Shown: positions 7,816-19,594, numbered from the stretch's first letter. The stretch is DNA of 64,000 nt from Patescibacteria group bacterium (GCA_031082005.1 JAVHLR010000001.1:625251-689250), one strand, 5' to 3'. Numbers and translations are program-made. Notes: generated by a model from the sequence alone, not told the origin.

Positions 7816-9639
7816 CTAGACGTATTCCACGGGTTGGACGGCCATATCCGTCATTCCGTGGATTTTTGTCGTGTAGGAGGGAGTGCAACAGTTGTGGCTC
7901 GAGATGAGTCGCCCGCCGACGACCCAGGGGCGCAGCAGTACGCGACAACGAAAGACTTCCGCGGCCTTCATACTCGTGTTCCAGACGCCGAGGGTTTCGA
8001 TTGACGTCTCGAAGCGCTGTTGTACGATGAAAGGCTCGTTCGACTTGATCCGGTCGAGGAGCCAAGCGCGCCAGTCTTGCTCGTTGCGTGCGTGACCCAT
8101 GAATACGCCGTAGGACCGAGCTGATTGGCGGTTTGCTCCGGTAATCTTGAGGACCAACTTGTCGCGACCTTCGATATCCAGGCTGATCAGGTCTTCGAGC
8201 ATGCGGATGCGCTTGCCTGCAACGGTGAACGGGAAGTCGTTTCGCTCGAACGCGACGAGGTGAGACTGCGGAATCATAGAATGGATGATCTCGATATCCT
8301 CGGCCGTCAGCCGTTCGGCGAAGAATTCCTCGTAACGCCAGAACAAGCTGAACCAAGTCTTGCTGCCGTAGTGGGCAAACTCCGGCACCATACGTACGAG
8401 ACCATCTTGGGCGGCGAACACCAGCTCTGCCAACTTGCCGGTCGTCTCGAACACCGGGAACTGCCGCCAGATTGTGCCGACCTTGTGCCCGTCGAGGAAG
8501 ACTCCGTCTTTACGTATCTCTACGCGATCCAGCTCCGAAGTGGTGACCATGTGGGCTGCAAAGCCACGCCTGCGCATCTCTTCGGCCAACCACTTGGTGA
8601 CCGTGATGTAGGGGGCGCTCCAGTCGTCGGAAACGACGAAAAGCAGGGAGCCTTCCGACGTCAGCCAGTCGAAGCACCACGTCCAGGCTTCCTGATTGAT
8701 GTCGTATGCCATATCCACATGGGCAAGGTCGGCGAAACCACCGGGCATCTCGTCATTCTCGGACGCGATGAGATGGCGTTCGTTGACGTGCATGTCCGGC
8801 CGACGGACTGACCATTCGCTGATGCGTGTCTCTCCGTTACGTGGTTGCAGGTAGCAATCACGCAGACGAGGCAGGCTCGCATCCAGCTCTACCCCCACCA
8901 GGAGCTCTTCCTGGACGGCAGGATTGCTGTCCACGAGGTCTTGGCAGGCGCGCTCGAACGCCGCAAAGGTATCGAGCGTCTTCTGCATGACCGCCTTGGG
9001 ATACTCTGCGACATCGATCGGAACTCGAATCCAGCTGATCCGGCTGTCTTTGGGCAGGACGTGTCCATGACCGGCGTTGACCGCTCCTTCAGCCAGATCC
9101 GGACCTTGGTTCAGCCGCTCGATGAGCTGCGGAGCATGTTCGGGTAACTTGATGCGCGTCGGTGCAGGCTCTGCCTTTTTGCGCTGTCCCCAAGGGAACG
9201 CACCCTGGTCGAGATTCGGCTCGAACCGCCGTGTGAAGTTAGCGCGCAACTGTTCTGCACAGCTGCGTGTGCGCTGCCTAAGCGTCACAGGCTCGCCGAT
9301 AGCAACGCCCCAAACGGTCCGCTGCGCCCAGTCTGGAACCGGGATGTGATTCTGTCGCCCACGCGCCACATACTTGAAATGGCCGCGGATAGAGGTGGCA
9401 TCGAAGAGTGCGATCGCCTCGTCATGGTTGTGTCCATTCGACAGCACGGCGTCTGCTTCTTGCTGGCTCGCGAAAACCCTGAATTCACACCCCTGCCAGG
9501 CCACATCCGGGTCTTTTTCCAGGACCTTCGAGGCTTCGATGACCTCGATGCTCCGTGGATTCTGGATTTCCGGTGAGTTGATGGTGTAGACCAAGCGGGG
9601 TCGCTTGAAAACGATAGCGTCGATGTGCGTCTTCAGCAT
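7816..9639 (-). CDS. putative ATP-grasp-like enzyme (circularly permuted, glutathionylspermidine-synthase-like)
   Basis: 607 residues; ATG at 9639 preceded by GAGAGGACGAA. No exact family is recognised with certainty. The middle (about 320-430) has SDDWSAPYITVTKWLAEEM and then DGHKVGTIWRQFPV, resembling the pre-ATP-grasp part of glutathionylspermidine-synthase-like proteins (VxxDG..ID.IYRR). The C-terminal third has KLVLKITGANRQSARSYG, then EQDWRAWL and PFIVQQRFE, then GGRLISSHN, the pattern of ATP-grasp lysine, adenine-binding hinge and phosphate/Mg strands. If so it would join a carboxylate to an amine with ATP. First gene of the block with the peptidase and racemase. Base composition appears GC-richer than many neighbours. 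Confidence 0.5.
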   Translation of the reverse strand: MLKTHIDAIVFKRPRLVYTINSPEIQNPRSIEVIEASKVLEKDPDVAWQGCEFRVFASQQEADAVLSNGHNHDEAIALFDATSIRGHFKYVARGRQNHIPVPDWAQRTVWGVAIGEPVTLRQRTRSCAEQLRANFTRRFEPNLDQGAFPWGQRKKAEPAPTRIKLPEHAPQLIERLNQGPDLAEGAVNAGHGHVLPKDSRISWIRVPIDVAEYPKAVMQKTLDTFAAFERACQDLVDSNPAVQEELLVGVELDASLPRLRDCYLQPRNGETRISEWSVRRPDMHVNERHLIASENDEMPGGFADLAHVDMAYDINQEAWTWCFDWLTSEGSLLFVVSDDWSAPYITVTKWLAEEMRRRGFAAHMVTTSELDRVEIRKDGVFLDGHKVGTIWRQFPVFETTGKLAELVFAAQDGLVRMVPEFAHYGSKTWFSLFWRYEEFFAERLTAEDIEIIHSMIPQSHLVAFERNDFPFTVAGKRIRMLEDLISLDIEGRDKLVLKITGANRQSARSYGVFMGHARNEQDWRAWLLDRIKSNEPFIVQQRFETSIETLGVWNTSMKAAEVFRCRVLLRPWVVGGRLISSHNCCTPSYTTKIHGMTDMAVQPVEYV

Positions 9640-9672
9640 TTCGTCCTCTCAATACACGATGTCAATGAGCGT

Positions 9673-9695
9673 CCAGCTGTAACCTTACAGGCTGG
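9673..9695. promoter_or_regulatory. possible operator upstream of ATP-grasp-like gene
   Basis: Two five-base half-sites per arm, CCAGC+TGTAA against TTACA+GCTGG, with one unpaired G and a 2-base centre. The centre is too short for an RNA loop, so a protein-binding dyad is more likely. It is 35-55 bases before the start codon of the first gene of the accessory block. Confidence 0.35.
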
Positions 9696-9736
9696 GGATG
9701 GAGGCGCTGCCGCGCATCCTGCCTCAACCTATAAAC

Positions 9737-9769
9737 CACCAAAAACCTCCTTCGGTCGAAGGAGGTTTG
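9737..9769 (-). terminator. intrinsic terminator at end of the ATP-synthase/thpR/wecG/C39 transcript
   Basis: A perfect 11-bp stem with a 4-base loop at 9744-9769. On the minus strand its 3' arm runs into TTTTTGG. It lies about 200 bases after the C39-like stop and before the ATP-grasp gene, separating two operons. Confidence 0.75.
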
Positions 9770-9967
9770 GATTTGTCGTTTTTGCTTTCTACAGCATAAT
9801 CCGATGTTTCACATCTCCTTCGCGTCGGGCCAAAAAAATAAACCAGTGGCAGGATTGACCCATCCGCTTAGAAGAAAGACGATACATCGATTGTTTGAGC
9901 TGTAAACTCATGCTAGTCAGATTAAACGTAGATAAAAAGTTTGTCAAATATCAGATTGACTTCCTGT

Positions 9968-10435
9968 CTATGCAGTAGCTTCCTGTGGCAGAATAGCCAT
10001 CATCCAGTGATTAACTTCAACGCCTCTAGCACTATCGAAATCATGCCAAACTTCATTAAAATCGGTGATTTTCATTGCGACTTTTCCGCCCTCTTCTTCT
10101 GGATCCATCAGATAGATATTCTCTTTATCAATACCATATGCGACTGAATAGTGGTTTTCGTCGGTCGACCACCAACCGACGATAACGGGCGTGCTTTGCT
10201 GGATGAAGCGACTTAGTTCTTCGAGCGTCGCATTTTCTTTTTCGATTACGCTGAAGCCGAGCTTTTTTGCGCCCTTGATGAGGCCGCGGTGGCTTGTGCC
10301 CTTGTCTATGGTGCTGTCGCACAGCGCCGCCAGTTCTTCCTCGGAAAAATCCTTTCCGTAATGAGCCAGCATGATCTTAAGGCTTGCTGGGCCGCACATG
10401 GCTTCTGATTGGAAAAAGGGATTCAACTCGATCAT
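9968..10435 (-). CDS. C39-like cysteine peptidase domain protein
   Basis: 155 residues, made almost entirely of a papain-like C39 fold. Motifs: CGPASLKIMLAHYG with the putative nucleophile Cys14, then HYSVAYGID (catalytic His) and IYLMDP (Asp), the usual Cys-His-Asp order. An early Gln (FFQSEAMCGP) could serve as the oxyanion residue. No signal peptide or transporter domain is attached, unlike bacteriocin-processing C39 peptidases. Starts just after the wecG stop, so it is the last gene of the long ATP-synthase operon. Substrate unknown. Confidence 0.75.
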   Translation of the reverse strand: MIELNPFFQSEAMCGPASLKIMLAHYGKDFSEEELAALCDSTIDKGTSHRGLIKGAKKLGFSVIEKENATLEELSRFIQQSTPVIVGWWSTDENHYSVAYGIDKENIYLMDPEEEGGKVAMKITDFNEVWHDFDSARGVEVNHWMMAILPQEATA

Positions 10436-10438
10436 AAC

Positions 10439-11197
10439 TTAATTTATCCTGAATCTATCGAAAAAAGCCATCAACGGAAAAACGATCACTGCCGTGAACA
10501 TTCTTTTCCATCTCCTCGGCTCAAGGATGAGACGATAAAGCCATTCCAAACCGAGTTTTCTCATCCAACTCGGCGCTCGTTTTATCTTTCCGCTCCAATA
10601 GTCCAACGTCCCCCCAACGCCTATTGCGACCTTGACCGAGGGGATATCAGATATATGTTTTGCAATCCAAGCCTCTTGGCCAGGGAATGATAACGCTACC
10701 AACAGAATATCCGGAGCTGACTGTGTCAGGCGGAATATTGCCTCATCATTCGCCTCATCGCCGTTGCCGTCTGCATCGACTCTTCCGCCTGCTTCGGCGA
10801 CGACGTTAAGTTGCGGATACCTTTGTCTAAGCGACCACGCTGCCTTGTCCGCGATCCCTTCTGCCCCGCCTATCAGACCGACTCTCCAACCATTTTTTTC
10901 GGCTTCTTCACACAAGTAATCAGCCAATTCCACGCCGGGCGTCCTGTGGGGTTTCACTGAATGCAGCAAGCCGGCGCAAACCAACCCGAAGCTGTCGACG
11001 GTACGCAAATCCGCCTGCCTCAAAACGTTCCAGTATTCCGGATGAGTCTTGGCGAAAATCAGATTTTCAGGATTGGCCGTGACTATCATCGTTTGTCGGC
11101 CCTGTCGTACCGCGTCGCGAACGTATGCTAAAATCTCCGGTTTTCCGTAGCCGTGTATGACAAGTCCGAAACAATTAAACGTTAAGTTTGAATTCAT
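10439..11197 (-). CDS. WecG/TagA/CpsF family glycosyltransferase (GT26)
   Basis: 252 residues. GT26 enzymes add ManNAc-type sugars to lipid-linked precursors for teichoic acid or surface polysaccharide on the cytoplasmic face. Seen: TANPENLIFAKTHPEY, DSFGLVCAG (the T/D-x-D/G active-site block), RTPGVELADYLCE, WRVGLIGG, then LSFPGQEAWI and GVGGTLDYWSGKIKRAPSWMRKLGLEWL-type C-terminal membrane-associating helices, in canonical order (only parts quoted are certain). Starts inside the end of thpR (23-base overlap). Fits the several cell-envelope genes in the window. Confidence 0.9.
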   Translation of the reverse strand: MNSNLTFNCFGLVIHGYGKPEILAYVRDAVRQGRQTMIVTANPENLIFAKTHPEYWNVLRQADLRTVDSFGLVCAGLLHSVKPHRTPGVELADYLCEEAEKNGWRVGLIGGAEGIADKAAWSLRQRYPQLNVVAEAGGRVDADGNGDEANDEAIFRLTQSAPDILLVALSFPGQEAWIAKHISDIPSVKVAIGVGGTLDYWSGKIKRAPSWMRKLGLEWLYRLILEPRRWKRMFTAVIVFPLMAFFDRFRIN

Positions 11198-11720
11198 GTA
11201 GCACGTCGTAAGTCGTTCCCTGGCTGCTCTGGTTGCTGCGGTAAAGCAAGATGCGATCGGTCTTCCAGTCTATCGGCCCTATCTTCGCGCTCCAACTCGG
11301 CAGCGAGCTGCCTCTCGGCGCGGCGCGACCGATGGAAATATGCGGGGTCCATGGTTTACGGTCGATATTTGAATCTATTATGGAGACGAAGTCGCGTAGT
11401 CGTTTGACGAACTCGTTCCAGCTTTCGGGATTTTCCGGCAAGGCGCACGCCGACAGGTGGGTCGGTTTTTTTTCAGGAAAAGTCTTGAGACAACGCGTCG
11501 AAAAACCACCAGCAGGCGGTCTTTCACAACAAAGCTCGACCAGGTGGATTAGTGCGTCCAGCTTTTCTTCCTTCAGGTCCGGAAGAAAAGTCAACGTCAA
11601 ATGCCACAGCTCGGGGTTCGTCCGCTTGTATTTGCCTACTGGCTGGTCTAATTCGTCTCTTTTATTCTCTAACACTGACCGTAAAGCGGGTTCTACGGGT
11701 AGTCCAAGGAAAACACGCAT
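11175..11720 (-). CDS. thpR: RNA 2',3'-cyclic phosphodiesterase
   Basis: 181 residues of the 2H phosphoesterase superfamily. The two HxTx-type motifs are HLTL (WHLTLTFL) and HISI (TPHISIGR), correctly spaced in the two halves of the bilobal fold. Such enzymes open 2',3'-cyclic phosphates on RNA to 2'-phosphates. The N-terminal RVFLGLPVE start is typical of ThpR/LigT. Starts 6 bases after atpC ends and overlaps wecG by 23 bases, so it appears to ride on the ATP synthase transcript; no functional link is known. Confidence 0.9.
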   Translation of the reverse strand: MRVFLGLPVEPALRSVLENKRDELDQPVGKYKRTNPELWHLTLTFLPDLKEEKLDALIHLVELCCERPPAGGFSTRCLKTFPEKKPTHLSACALPENPESWNEFVKRLRDFVSIIDSNIDRKPWTPHISIGRAAPRGSSLPSWSAKIGPIDWKTDRILLYRSNQSSQGTTYDVLHEFKLNV

Positions 11721-11726
11721 AATTCA

Positions 11727-12191
11727 TTATACCGGATTCTCGTCCGATGGTAGAACTGCGCTGTCAATCGTCGGTGTTTGCTTGGGTGTCCGGCGTCGCT
11801 TGGCTAGTTTATAGCGAGCCATCTCACGTTCCATGGCAGCCATGGCTGCCGCGAAAGATACGTCATCCTGTCTGGCCGCTTCTTGCATCACCTTCTCCGC
11901 TCGCTTCTTGGCCTCCTCTATCACAGAAATCTCGAGCTCCTCCCCTCTTTCAGCCGTGTCGGCCAAGACCCGGACTTTATCTCCACCTACTTCGATGAAC
12001 CCGCCGGATACTGCTACCTCCTCCTCAACGCCCCTGAGCTTCAACCGTGCGATCCCAGGCACAAGCGCCGCAACCAAAGAAGCATGACCCGGCAAAACAG
12101 TGATTTCGCCATTCGCGGTCGGCAAAGTCACCTGGTCAGCCTCTTGCCGATAGACCACGCGTTCCGGTGTTATGAGTTCGAAGTGGATCAT
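11727..12191 (-). CDS. atpC: ATP synthase F1 epsilon subunit
   Basis: 154 residues. The central-stalk subunit that couples rotation to the c-ring and can inhibit hydrolysis. The N-terminal beta-sandwich is clear: FELITPERVVYR, LPTANGEITVLPGHASL and an AVSGGFIEV strand. A two-helix C-terminal domain follows (EEAKKRAEKVMQEA...), and the last 20 residues (TPKQTPTIDS) form an unusual disordered tail. AGGAAAAAGGAAAC lies upstream. Separated from atpD by a 112-base gap that is mostly a long inverted repeat. Confidence 0.95.
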   Translation of the reverse strand: MIHFELITPERVVYRQEADQVTLPTANGEITVLPGHASLVAALVPGIARLKLRGVEEEVAVSGGFIEVGGDKVRVLADTAERGEELEISVIEEAKKRAEKVMQEAARQDDVSFAAAMAAMEREMARYKLAKRRRTPKQTPTIDSAVLPSDENPV

Positions 12192-12224
12192 ATTGTATGT
12201 TTCCTTTTTCCTTTCTTCCTTTGC

Positions 12225-14600
<2,376 letters not shown>

Positions 14601-14603
14601 AGA

Positions 14604-16136
14604 TTACTTGGTGGCGAAAATCTTGTTCCAGTCCTCGAGCGACGCCTTCAACCCGTTTTCGATGTCTGGCTCGAGCGCTTTCTTTTCGGCTAAAGACTTC
14701 ATCAACTCCGCTTTGTCAATGTCGAGATAGTTGTGGAATCCGCTTTCCCAGTCCTTAAGTTTGTCAGTCGGAATCGAATCTAGGTAGCCGCGTGTGACGG
14801 CATACAACACCGCGACCTGATGTCCCATGGACATAGGCTCATACTGTCCCTGCTTCAACACCTCGATGGTCTTGCGTCCACGTTCGATCTGTTTGCGCGT
14901 CGCTTCATCCAAGTCAGTGGCGAATTGGGCGAAAGCCTCAAGCTCACGGAACTGCGAGAGGTCCAGACGCAGCTGACCGGCAACCTTCTTCATGGCCTTC
15001 GTCTGTGCCGCCGAACCGACGCGAGAGACTGAAAGTCCGACGCTGATGGCTGGGCGGATGCCGCGGTAAAATAGATCGCCTTCAAGATAGATCTGTCCGT
15101 CCGTGATCGAGATGACGTTGGTCGGGATGTAAGCCGAGACGTCACCCGCCTGCGTCTCGATAATCGGCAAAGCGGTGATCGAGCCTCCACCGTTCTCTTC
15201 GTTCCTGCGGCAAGCGCGCTCCAAAAGACGAGAGTGCAGATAGAAGACATCTCCCGGATAAGCTTCGCGTCCCGGCGGGCGGCGCAAGAGCAAAGAAACT
15301 TCGCGATAAGCCCAAGCTTGTTTGGACAGGTCATCGTAAACCACTAAAACATCCTTGCCTTGATCCATGAAGTACTCGGCCATAGCGCAACCGGCATATG
15401 GCGCGATGTATTGAACCGATGCTGCTGATGAAGCTCCGGACAGCACGATGATCGTGTGCTCCATGGCGCCGGCCTCTTCGAGTTTGGCGACAATCTTCGC
15501 GATTTTTGACTCCTTCTGGCCGATGGCGACATAGACGCAAATCACGCCCGTCCCCTTCTGATTGATGATAGTGTCAATGGCGATGGCTGTCTTGCCGGTC
15601 TGGCGGTCGCCGATAATGAGCTCGCGCTGTCCGCGCCCAATCGGAACCATGGCGTCGATGGCTTTGATGCCTGTCATGAGCGGAACGTTTACTGACTGAC
15701 GTGCCATCACGCCTGGTGCGATCTTTTCTACCGGATATTCTTTTTTGGCTTTGATTTCACCCTTACCGTCTATGGCACGGCCTAGCGGATCCACAACACG
15801 ACCGACCAACTCATCCGAAACCGGAACGGAAAGGATTTTACCTGTCGTCTTTACGCCTTCCCCGGCCCTGACTTTTTGCCATTCGCCCAAGATCATCGCA
15901 CCGACGCGATCGTGCTCGAGGTTCAGTGCCACGCCCGTCTCTCCGCTTTCGAAACTCAAGAGCTCCATGGATTGCGCTTTTGACAGACCGGAGATCGAAG
16001 CAATGCCGTCGCCCACGTTACGTACGACGCCAGATTCTTCGGCTTTGGTTCCAGTCTCGAATTTCTCTATTTGGTGCCTCAAGCTCTGCGCGATCTGCGC
16101 CGCTGCGGTCACGTTCTTTGTTTTCGTGTCAGACAT
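14604..16136 (-). CDS. atpA: ATP synthase F1 alpha subunit
   Basis: 510 residues. Non-catalytic nucleotide-binding partner of beta. Walker [34 protein letters not shown] and [20 protein letters not shown] are textbook; the [19 protein letters not shown] arginine-finger region is intact. The N-terminus overlaps the end of atpH by 8 bases. Confidence 0.98.
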   Translation of the reverse strand: MSDTKTKNVTAAAQIAQSLRHQIEKFETGTKAEESGVVRNVGDGIASISGLSKAQSMELLSFESGETGVALNLEHDRVGAMILGEWQKVRAGEGVKTTGKILSVPVSDELVGRVVDPLGRAIDGKGEIKAKKEYPVEKIAPGVMARQSVNVPLMTGIKAIDAMVPIGRGQRELIIGDRQTGKTAIAIDTIINQKGTGVICVYVAIGQKESKIAKIVAKLEEAGAMEHTIIVLSGASSAASVQYIAPYAGCAMAEYFMDQGKDVLVVYDDLSKQAWAYREVSLLLRRPPGREAYPGDVFYLHSRLLERACRRNEENGGGSITALPIIETQAGDVSAYIPTNVISITDGQIYLEGDLFYRGIRPAISVGLSVSRVGSAAQTKAMKKVAGQLRLDLSQFRELEAFAQFATDLDEATRKQIERGRKTIEVLKQGQYEPMSMGHQVAVLYAVTRGYLDSIPTDKLKDWESGFHNYLDIDKAELMKSLAEKKALEPDIENGLKASLEDWNKIFATK

Positions 16137-16665
16137 ATAATGCTTGTTTCAATCGAATGATTTTAGTCTTTAAGGTACCGTCGAATGACCAATCGCCGAT
16201 CTTTACTTTGACTCCGCCCAGGACCGACTGATCTATTTTCGTGTGGAGCCGTTGCGTCCCGCCGAACTTCTCTTTCAACGTCTTGGCCAATTTTTCGAGT
16301 TGCTTATCGTCCAGCTCGACGGCGCTGATTACGCTCACTTCGCGATGGTCTGCTGATTTTTCCGCCAGCTCTACGACGGTCGATCTGAAGCTCTCCAGCT
16401 CCCCTAGCGCTCCGTGTTGCTGCAACAACAGGAACGAATTCATCGCATATTCGTGAATCGTACCTTTCAGACCCTCGCGTAACGCTTCTCGTCTTCCGTC
16501 CAGCGGTATGGAGACTTCCTTCAGCGTCGATAAGGTCGCCTTGTCTTCAAGCAACGCCGAACAAGTGTCGATGATGTCCGCCACTACCTGGGCGACTACG
16601 CCGACAGCCTTGGATTGTTCCACCAAGGCCTGTGCGATGTCCTTTACATAACGGTTCTGCGCCAT
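16129..16665 (-). CDS. atpH: ATP synthase F1 delta subunit
   Basis: 178 residues. OSCP/delta subunit linking F1 to the peripheral stalk. N-terminal helical bundle starts [13 protein letters not shown]; the C-terminal part has the family pattern [26 protein letters not shown], of which [19 protein letters not shown] is the diagnostic end. Sequence is divergent but position between atpF and atpA settles it. One base separates it from atpF. Confidence 0.95.
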   Translation of the reverse strand: MAQNRYVKDIAQALVEQSKAVGVVAQVVADIIDTCSALLEDKATLSTLKEVSIPLDGRREALREGLKGTIHEYAMNSFLLLQQHGALGELESFRSTVVELAEKSADHREVSVISAVELDDKQLEKLAKTLKEKFGGTQRLHTKIDQSVLGGVKVKIGDWSFDGTLKTKIIRLKQALYV

Positions 16666-16666
16666 A

Positions 16667-17185
16667 TCAAGCGGTCTCGATTTCCTTGATCGCGTTATCG
16701 ATCAATTTACGCTGCGTTTCTTTGTCTAGTCCGGCAGCCACTTTCTCCGTCGCCATCGCCACCAGATCAGCGATATCCACCTTCAGCGCCTTGAATGAGG
16801 CTTCGCGTTCGTTTGCTATCTTTTCCTTGGTTTCGCCGATGATCTTCTCTATCTCTTGTTTGGTCTGGACAATCTTGTCTTGGCGCAATACCTCAGCCTT
16901 CGACTGGGCGTCTTCGATGACGGTGTGTCCCGCGGCTCGAGCTTCGCCTAGAATCTTCTCCTTTTCGATGTTGGATTCATCCAGATTCTTCTTGGCCTCC
17001 TTCGCGTTCTTCAACCCGTCGGTGATTTCTTTGGCGCGATGATCCATGGTCTTCAGTAACGGCTTGTAGACCCATTTCCACATCGCGAAGACGACGATTG
17101 AGAAATTAACTAACTGCGCCACGAACGACACCCCGTTGATGCCGAGTGTCCCGAGTACGCTATTTGTTGTCTCTGGTTCGATCAT
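16667..17185 (-). CDS. atpF: ATP synthase Fo b subunit
   Basis: 172 residues. A single N-terminal membrane span (about 18-35, FVAQLVNFSIVVFAMWKW) is followed by VYKPLLKTMDHRAKEI and a long charged helix to the end, the peripheral-stalk layout. Soluble helix is alanine/lysine/glutamate-rich as expected. Starts 53 bases after atpE; an intercistronic hairpin lies between. Confidence 0.95.
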   Translation of the reverse strand: MIEPETTNSVLGTLGINGVSFVAQLVNFSIVVFAMWKWVYKPLLKTMDHRAKEITDGLKNAKEAKKNLDESNIEKEKILGEARAAGHTVIEDAQSKAEVLRQDKIVQTKQEIEKIIGETKEKIANEREASFKALKVDIADLVAMATEKVAAGLDKETQRKLIDNAIKEIETA

Positions 17186-17199
17186 ATTGGTTTCATTCA

Positions 17200-17224
17200 G
17201 CCGGCCGACGTCATGTCAGCCAGC
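17200..17224 (-). promoter_or_regulatory. stem-loop in atpE-atpF intercistronic gap
   Basis: A 10-bp stem with two G-T wobbles and a 5-base loop lies 15 bases after the atpE stop. No T-run follows. Such stems can protect the upstream mRNA 3' end, which would favour the many c-subunits needed per ring (inference). Confidence 0.5.
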
Positions 17225-17238
17225 AAGAAAAACCGATA

Positions 17239-17499
<261 letters not shown>

Positions 17500-17574
17500 T
17501 TAAAGTCGTCCTAATCGCGCTGGTTAAGAATGATTCGGCCCGACCCGTATCCCTACAGGTAGGCCCGCTCACCC

Positions 17575-18432
17575 TCAAGCGTGATGCGCTGCGGTCGCCG
17601 GTTCCGTTCCGTCGTGGCTGTGGCTCTTGCTCTCTTCGTGTCCTTCACCGTGCGGCTTCGATGACATGATCGACAGATAGACGAGCACGAGCATCGCGAA
17701 GACCGTGGCTTGGACTACGCCGACGATCAGCTCAAGCAACATGAAGGGCAGAGGTACGATGAACGAGACGAGCGACAACATGACGGTAATCAGCACCTCT
17801 CCGGCGAAAATGTTGCCGAAAAGACGTAAGCTCAACGAAAGTACTTTAGCGACTTCGGAAACCAGCTCCAGCAGCCCGACGCCGAACTCGACGATTGCGG
17901 TCACGATTTTCATTGGCTTGCCCGATACTACGGCTTTGAACAGCGAGCCAAGCTGGATGAATTTGTTCCAGTGGACGAAGAAGCCTAACGTGAAAATGCC
18001 AACCAGATGCGTCATGACGATCGAAGTCACGGCCATTGCCAGCGTCATGTTGAGGTCGCTCATCGCAGGACGGAGCAAGGGAACTAATTCCAGTTCGCCG
18101 TGCATCATTTCCCAGACTCCTATCGTTCCCGTGCCCGGCAAAAGCCCCATCCAATTGGAGACAAGGATGAACAGGAACAATGTCCCGACGAGCGGCAGGA
18201 ACTGACGTGATTTTTCGCGTGAACCCGTGACTTGGTCGAAATAGCCCAACAAGAACTCCAATAGAGCCTCGACTGCTGCCTGTAAACGACGCGGGACTTG
18301 TCTGATGCCGCGGCTGAACAGGAACGCAAAAATGACGAACGCCATCGTCGCTAATGTGGAATTAACGTAAGCATTCGTCACGGCAAATGATCCTATGTGG
18401 AATATCGGTTCTGCGGCTATCGGTATGTTCAT
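17575..18432 (-). CDS. atpB: ATP synthase Fo a subunit
   Basis: 285 residues with about five to six membrane helices. The essential Arg is in the helix LSLSLRLFGNIFAGE, and the C-terminal helix pair (LLELIVGVVQATVFAMLVLVYL region) forms the proton half-channels. A His/Ser-rich polar tail (EGHEESKSHSHDG) follows the last helix, which is unusual. Overlaps atpI by 4 bases. Confidence 0.96.
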   Translation of the reverse strand: MNIPIAAEPIFHIGSFAVTNAYVNSTLATMAFVIFAFLFSRGIRQVPRRLQAAVEALLEFLLGYFDQVTGSREKSRQFLPLVGTLFLFILVSNWMGLLPGTGTIGVWEMMHGELELVPLLRPAMSDLNMTLAMAVTSIVMTHLVGIFTLGFFVHWNKFIQLGSLFKAVVSGKPMKIVTAIVEFGVGLLELVSEVAKVLSLSLRLFGNIFAGEVLITVMLSLVSFIVPLPFMLLELIVGVVQATVFAMLVLVYLSIMSSKPHGEGHEESKSHSHDGTEPATAAHHA

Positions 18433-18677
18433 GATTTTGGGGTTTTCAGCATTTCAGCTATCTTTTTCGCCTGTCGCATGACCAACAGATACGAAATGCC
18501 AAGGGCTACCAGGAGCCCCACGATGGTCATCCATGGAGAACTGCCGAGACGTCTGTCAAGCCAGCGCCCGCCCAGAGCCATAAGTGTGGTCGGAAGCGCG
18601 ATCGAAACGATCACGTTCCATACCATGCCTATTGCCTGGAGCTGTCGCAGTTTGTCGTTTTTTCCGGGTTCATCCAT
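18429..18677 (-). CDS. atpI: AtpI/AtpZ family ATP synthase assembly protein
   Basis: 82 residues, two membrane helices with the family pattern GGRWLDRRLGSSPW between them, seen in AtpZ/AtpI proteins that assist c-ring assembly or carry Mg/Ca. First gene of the operon; its promoter is 18-46 bases upstream. 4-base overlap with atpB indicates coupling. Confidence 0.8.
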   Translation of the reverse strand: MDEPGKNDKLRQLQAIGMVWNVIVSIALPTTLMALGGRWLDRRLGSSPWMTIVGLLVALGISYLLVMRQAKKIAEMLKTPKS

Positions 18678-18694
18678 AAGCCAGGTGCGCCGCG

Positions 18695-18723
18695 AGTGTA
18701 CCGGAATACGCGCAAAAGGTCAA
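18695..18723 (-). promoter_or_regulatory. promoter of the ATP synthase operon
   Basis: TTGACC, 17-base spacer, TACACT on the minus strand, just upstream of atpI, between it and tatD. Start site would fall near 18688, leaving a leader of about 11 bases. Confidence 0.6.
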
Positions 18724-18751
18724 TGGAACTTAAAAACCGGTTTTTCCCTCG

Positions 18752-19594
18752 TTACTGTAGATTGAAGAATCTTATTGCGTTCTCCGTCGTGATGTTAGCG
18801 ATCTCTTCGCATTCCATTCCACGTAGTTCCGCTATCTTGCGTGCTACATATTCGACGTAAGCCGGCTCATTCTGTTCTCCGCGGTGTGGTTCCGGCGCCA
18901 GCCACGGCGCGTCCGTCTCGATCATCATCCTATCCAGCGGCATCCTTTCGATGACGCGGTGAACGTGTTTTTCCGGATCCGAAGATTTCTTGACTCCAAA
19001 AGTGACTATCCCTGTGAATGATATGTACAGCCCCAGGTCGAGCAGCTTCTGCGCTTCCTCCCAGTCGCCTGTGTAACAATGCATGACGCCGCGGATTCTT
19101 CGGCCACGCTTCTTTTCGTCCGCGATGATAGAGATGAACCTGTCACCCGCCTCGCGACAATGGATGGTCATCGGCTTATCGACTTCCTCGGCCAACGCGA
19201 TGTGTTTACGAAATACGTCTTCCTGCAGCTGTTCTGCCTCTTGCCGATTCCTGTCCGGGTCGATGCGGAAAAAATCCAGACCAGTCTCGCCAATGCTTAC
19301 GACTTTAGGGTCAGCCGCCAAATCTTTGAGTTCGTCGAAATCGAACGGATCGTCAGCCCCCTCGTACTCATCTTCGAACGAACTGGTCAGATGTTCTGGG
19401 TGATGACCCACGGTCGCGTAGATATTTTGATGTTGCTGGGCGAAAGCTATCCCCGCTTGAGAGGTCTTAGCCGTCGTTCCGACTGTTATGGCCGCTACCT
19501 CGCTCGCCTGCATGCGCTCCAAAACCGCAGAGAGTCCGTCTCCGTAAGCCGGAAAGTGCAGATGGCAGTGTGAATCTATCAGTTTCGGTTTCAC
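18752..19594 (-). CDS. tatD: TatD family metal-dependent hydrolase (DNase)
   Basis: 280 residues from a GTG at 19594 that overlaps the cvpA stop (GTGA); a longer form from an ATG at 19636, with GGGAG upstream, is possible. TIM-barrel amidohydrolase. Metal ligands are visible: DSHCHLHF (HxH), GETGLDFF (Glu), TIHCREAG (His), HCYTGDW (His) and ETDAPWLAP (Asp). Family members act as 3'-5' exonucleases in DNA repair and RNA quality control. It ends 74 bases before the ATP synthase operon begins. Confidence 0.92.
   Translation of the reverse strand: MKPKLIDSHCHLHFPAYGDGLSAVLERMQASEVAAITVGTTAKTSQAGIAFAQQHQNIYATVGHHPEHLTSSFEDEYEGADDPFDFDELKDLAADPKVVSIGETGLDFFRIDPDRNRQEAEQLQEDVFRKHIALAEEVDKPMTIHCREAGDRFISIIADEKKRGRRIRGVMHCYTGDWEEAQKLLDLGLYISFTGIVTFGVKKSSDPEKHVHRVIERMPLDRMMIETDAPWLAPEPHRGEQNEPAYVEYVARKIAELRGMECEEIANITTENAIRFFNLQ

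Larger units (their letters stand above)
9640..9967. other. 328-base intergenic stretch
   Basis: Between the ATP-grasp-like gene and the C39-like gene, both on the minus strand. It holds a dyad (9673-9695) close to the ATP-grasp start and a strong terminator hairpin (9744-9769). The rest (9770-9967) shows no convincing ORF, RNA gene or repeat. Confidence 0.6.

Noticed and set aside
7718-8356. 212-residue minus-strand reading frame
   Set aside because: It overlaps the ATP-grasp-like gene in another frame and has an arginine/proline-rich composition typical of shadow ORFs.
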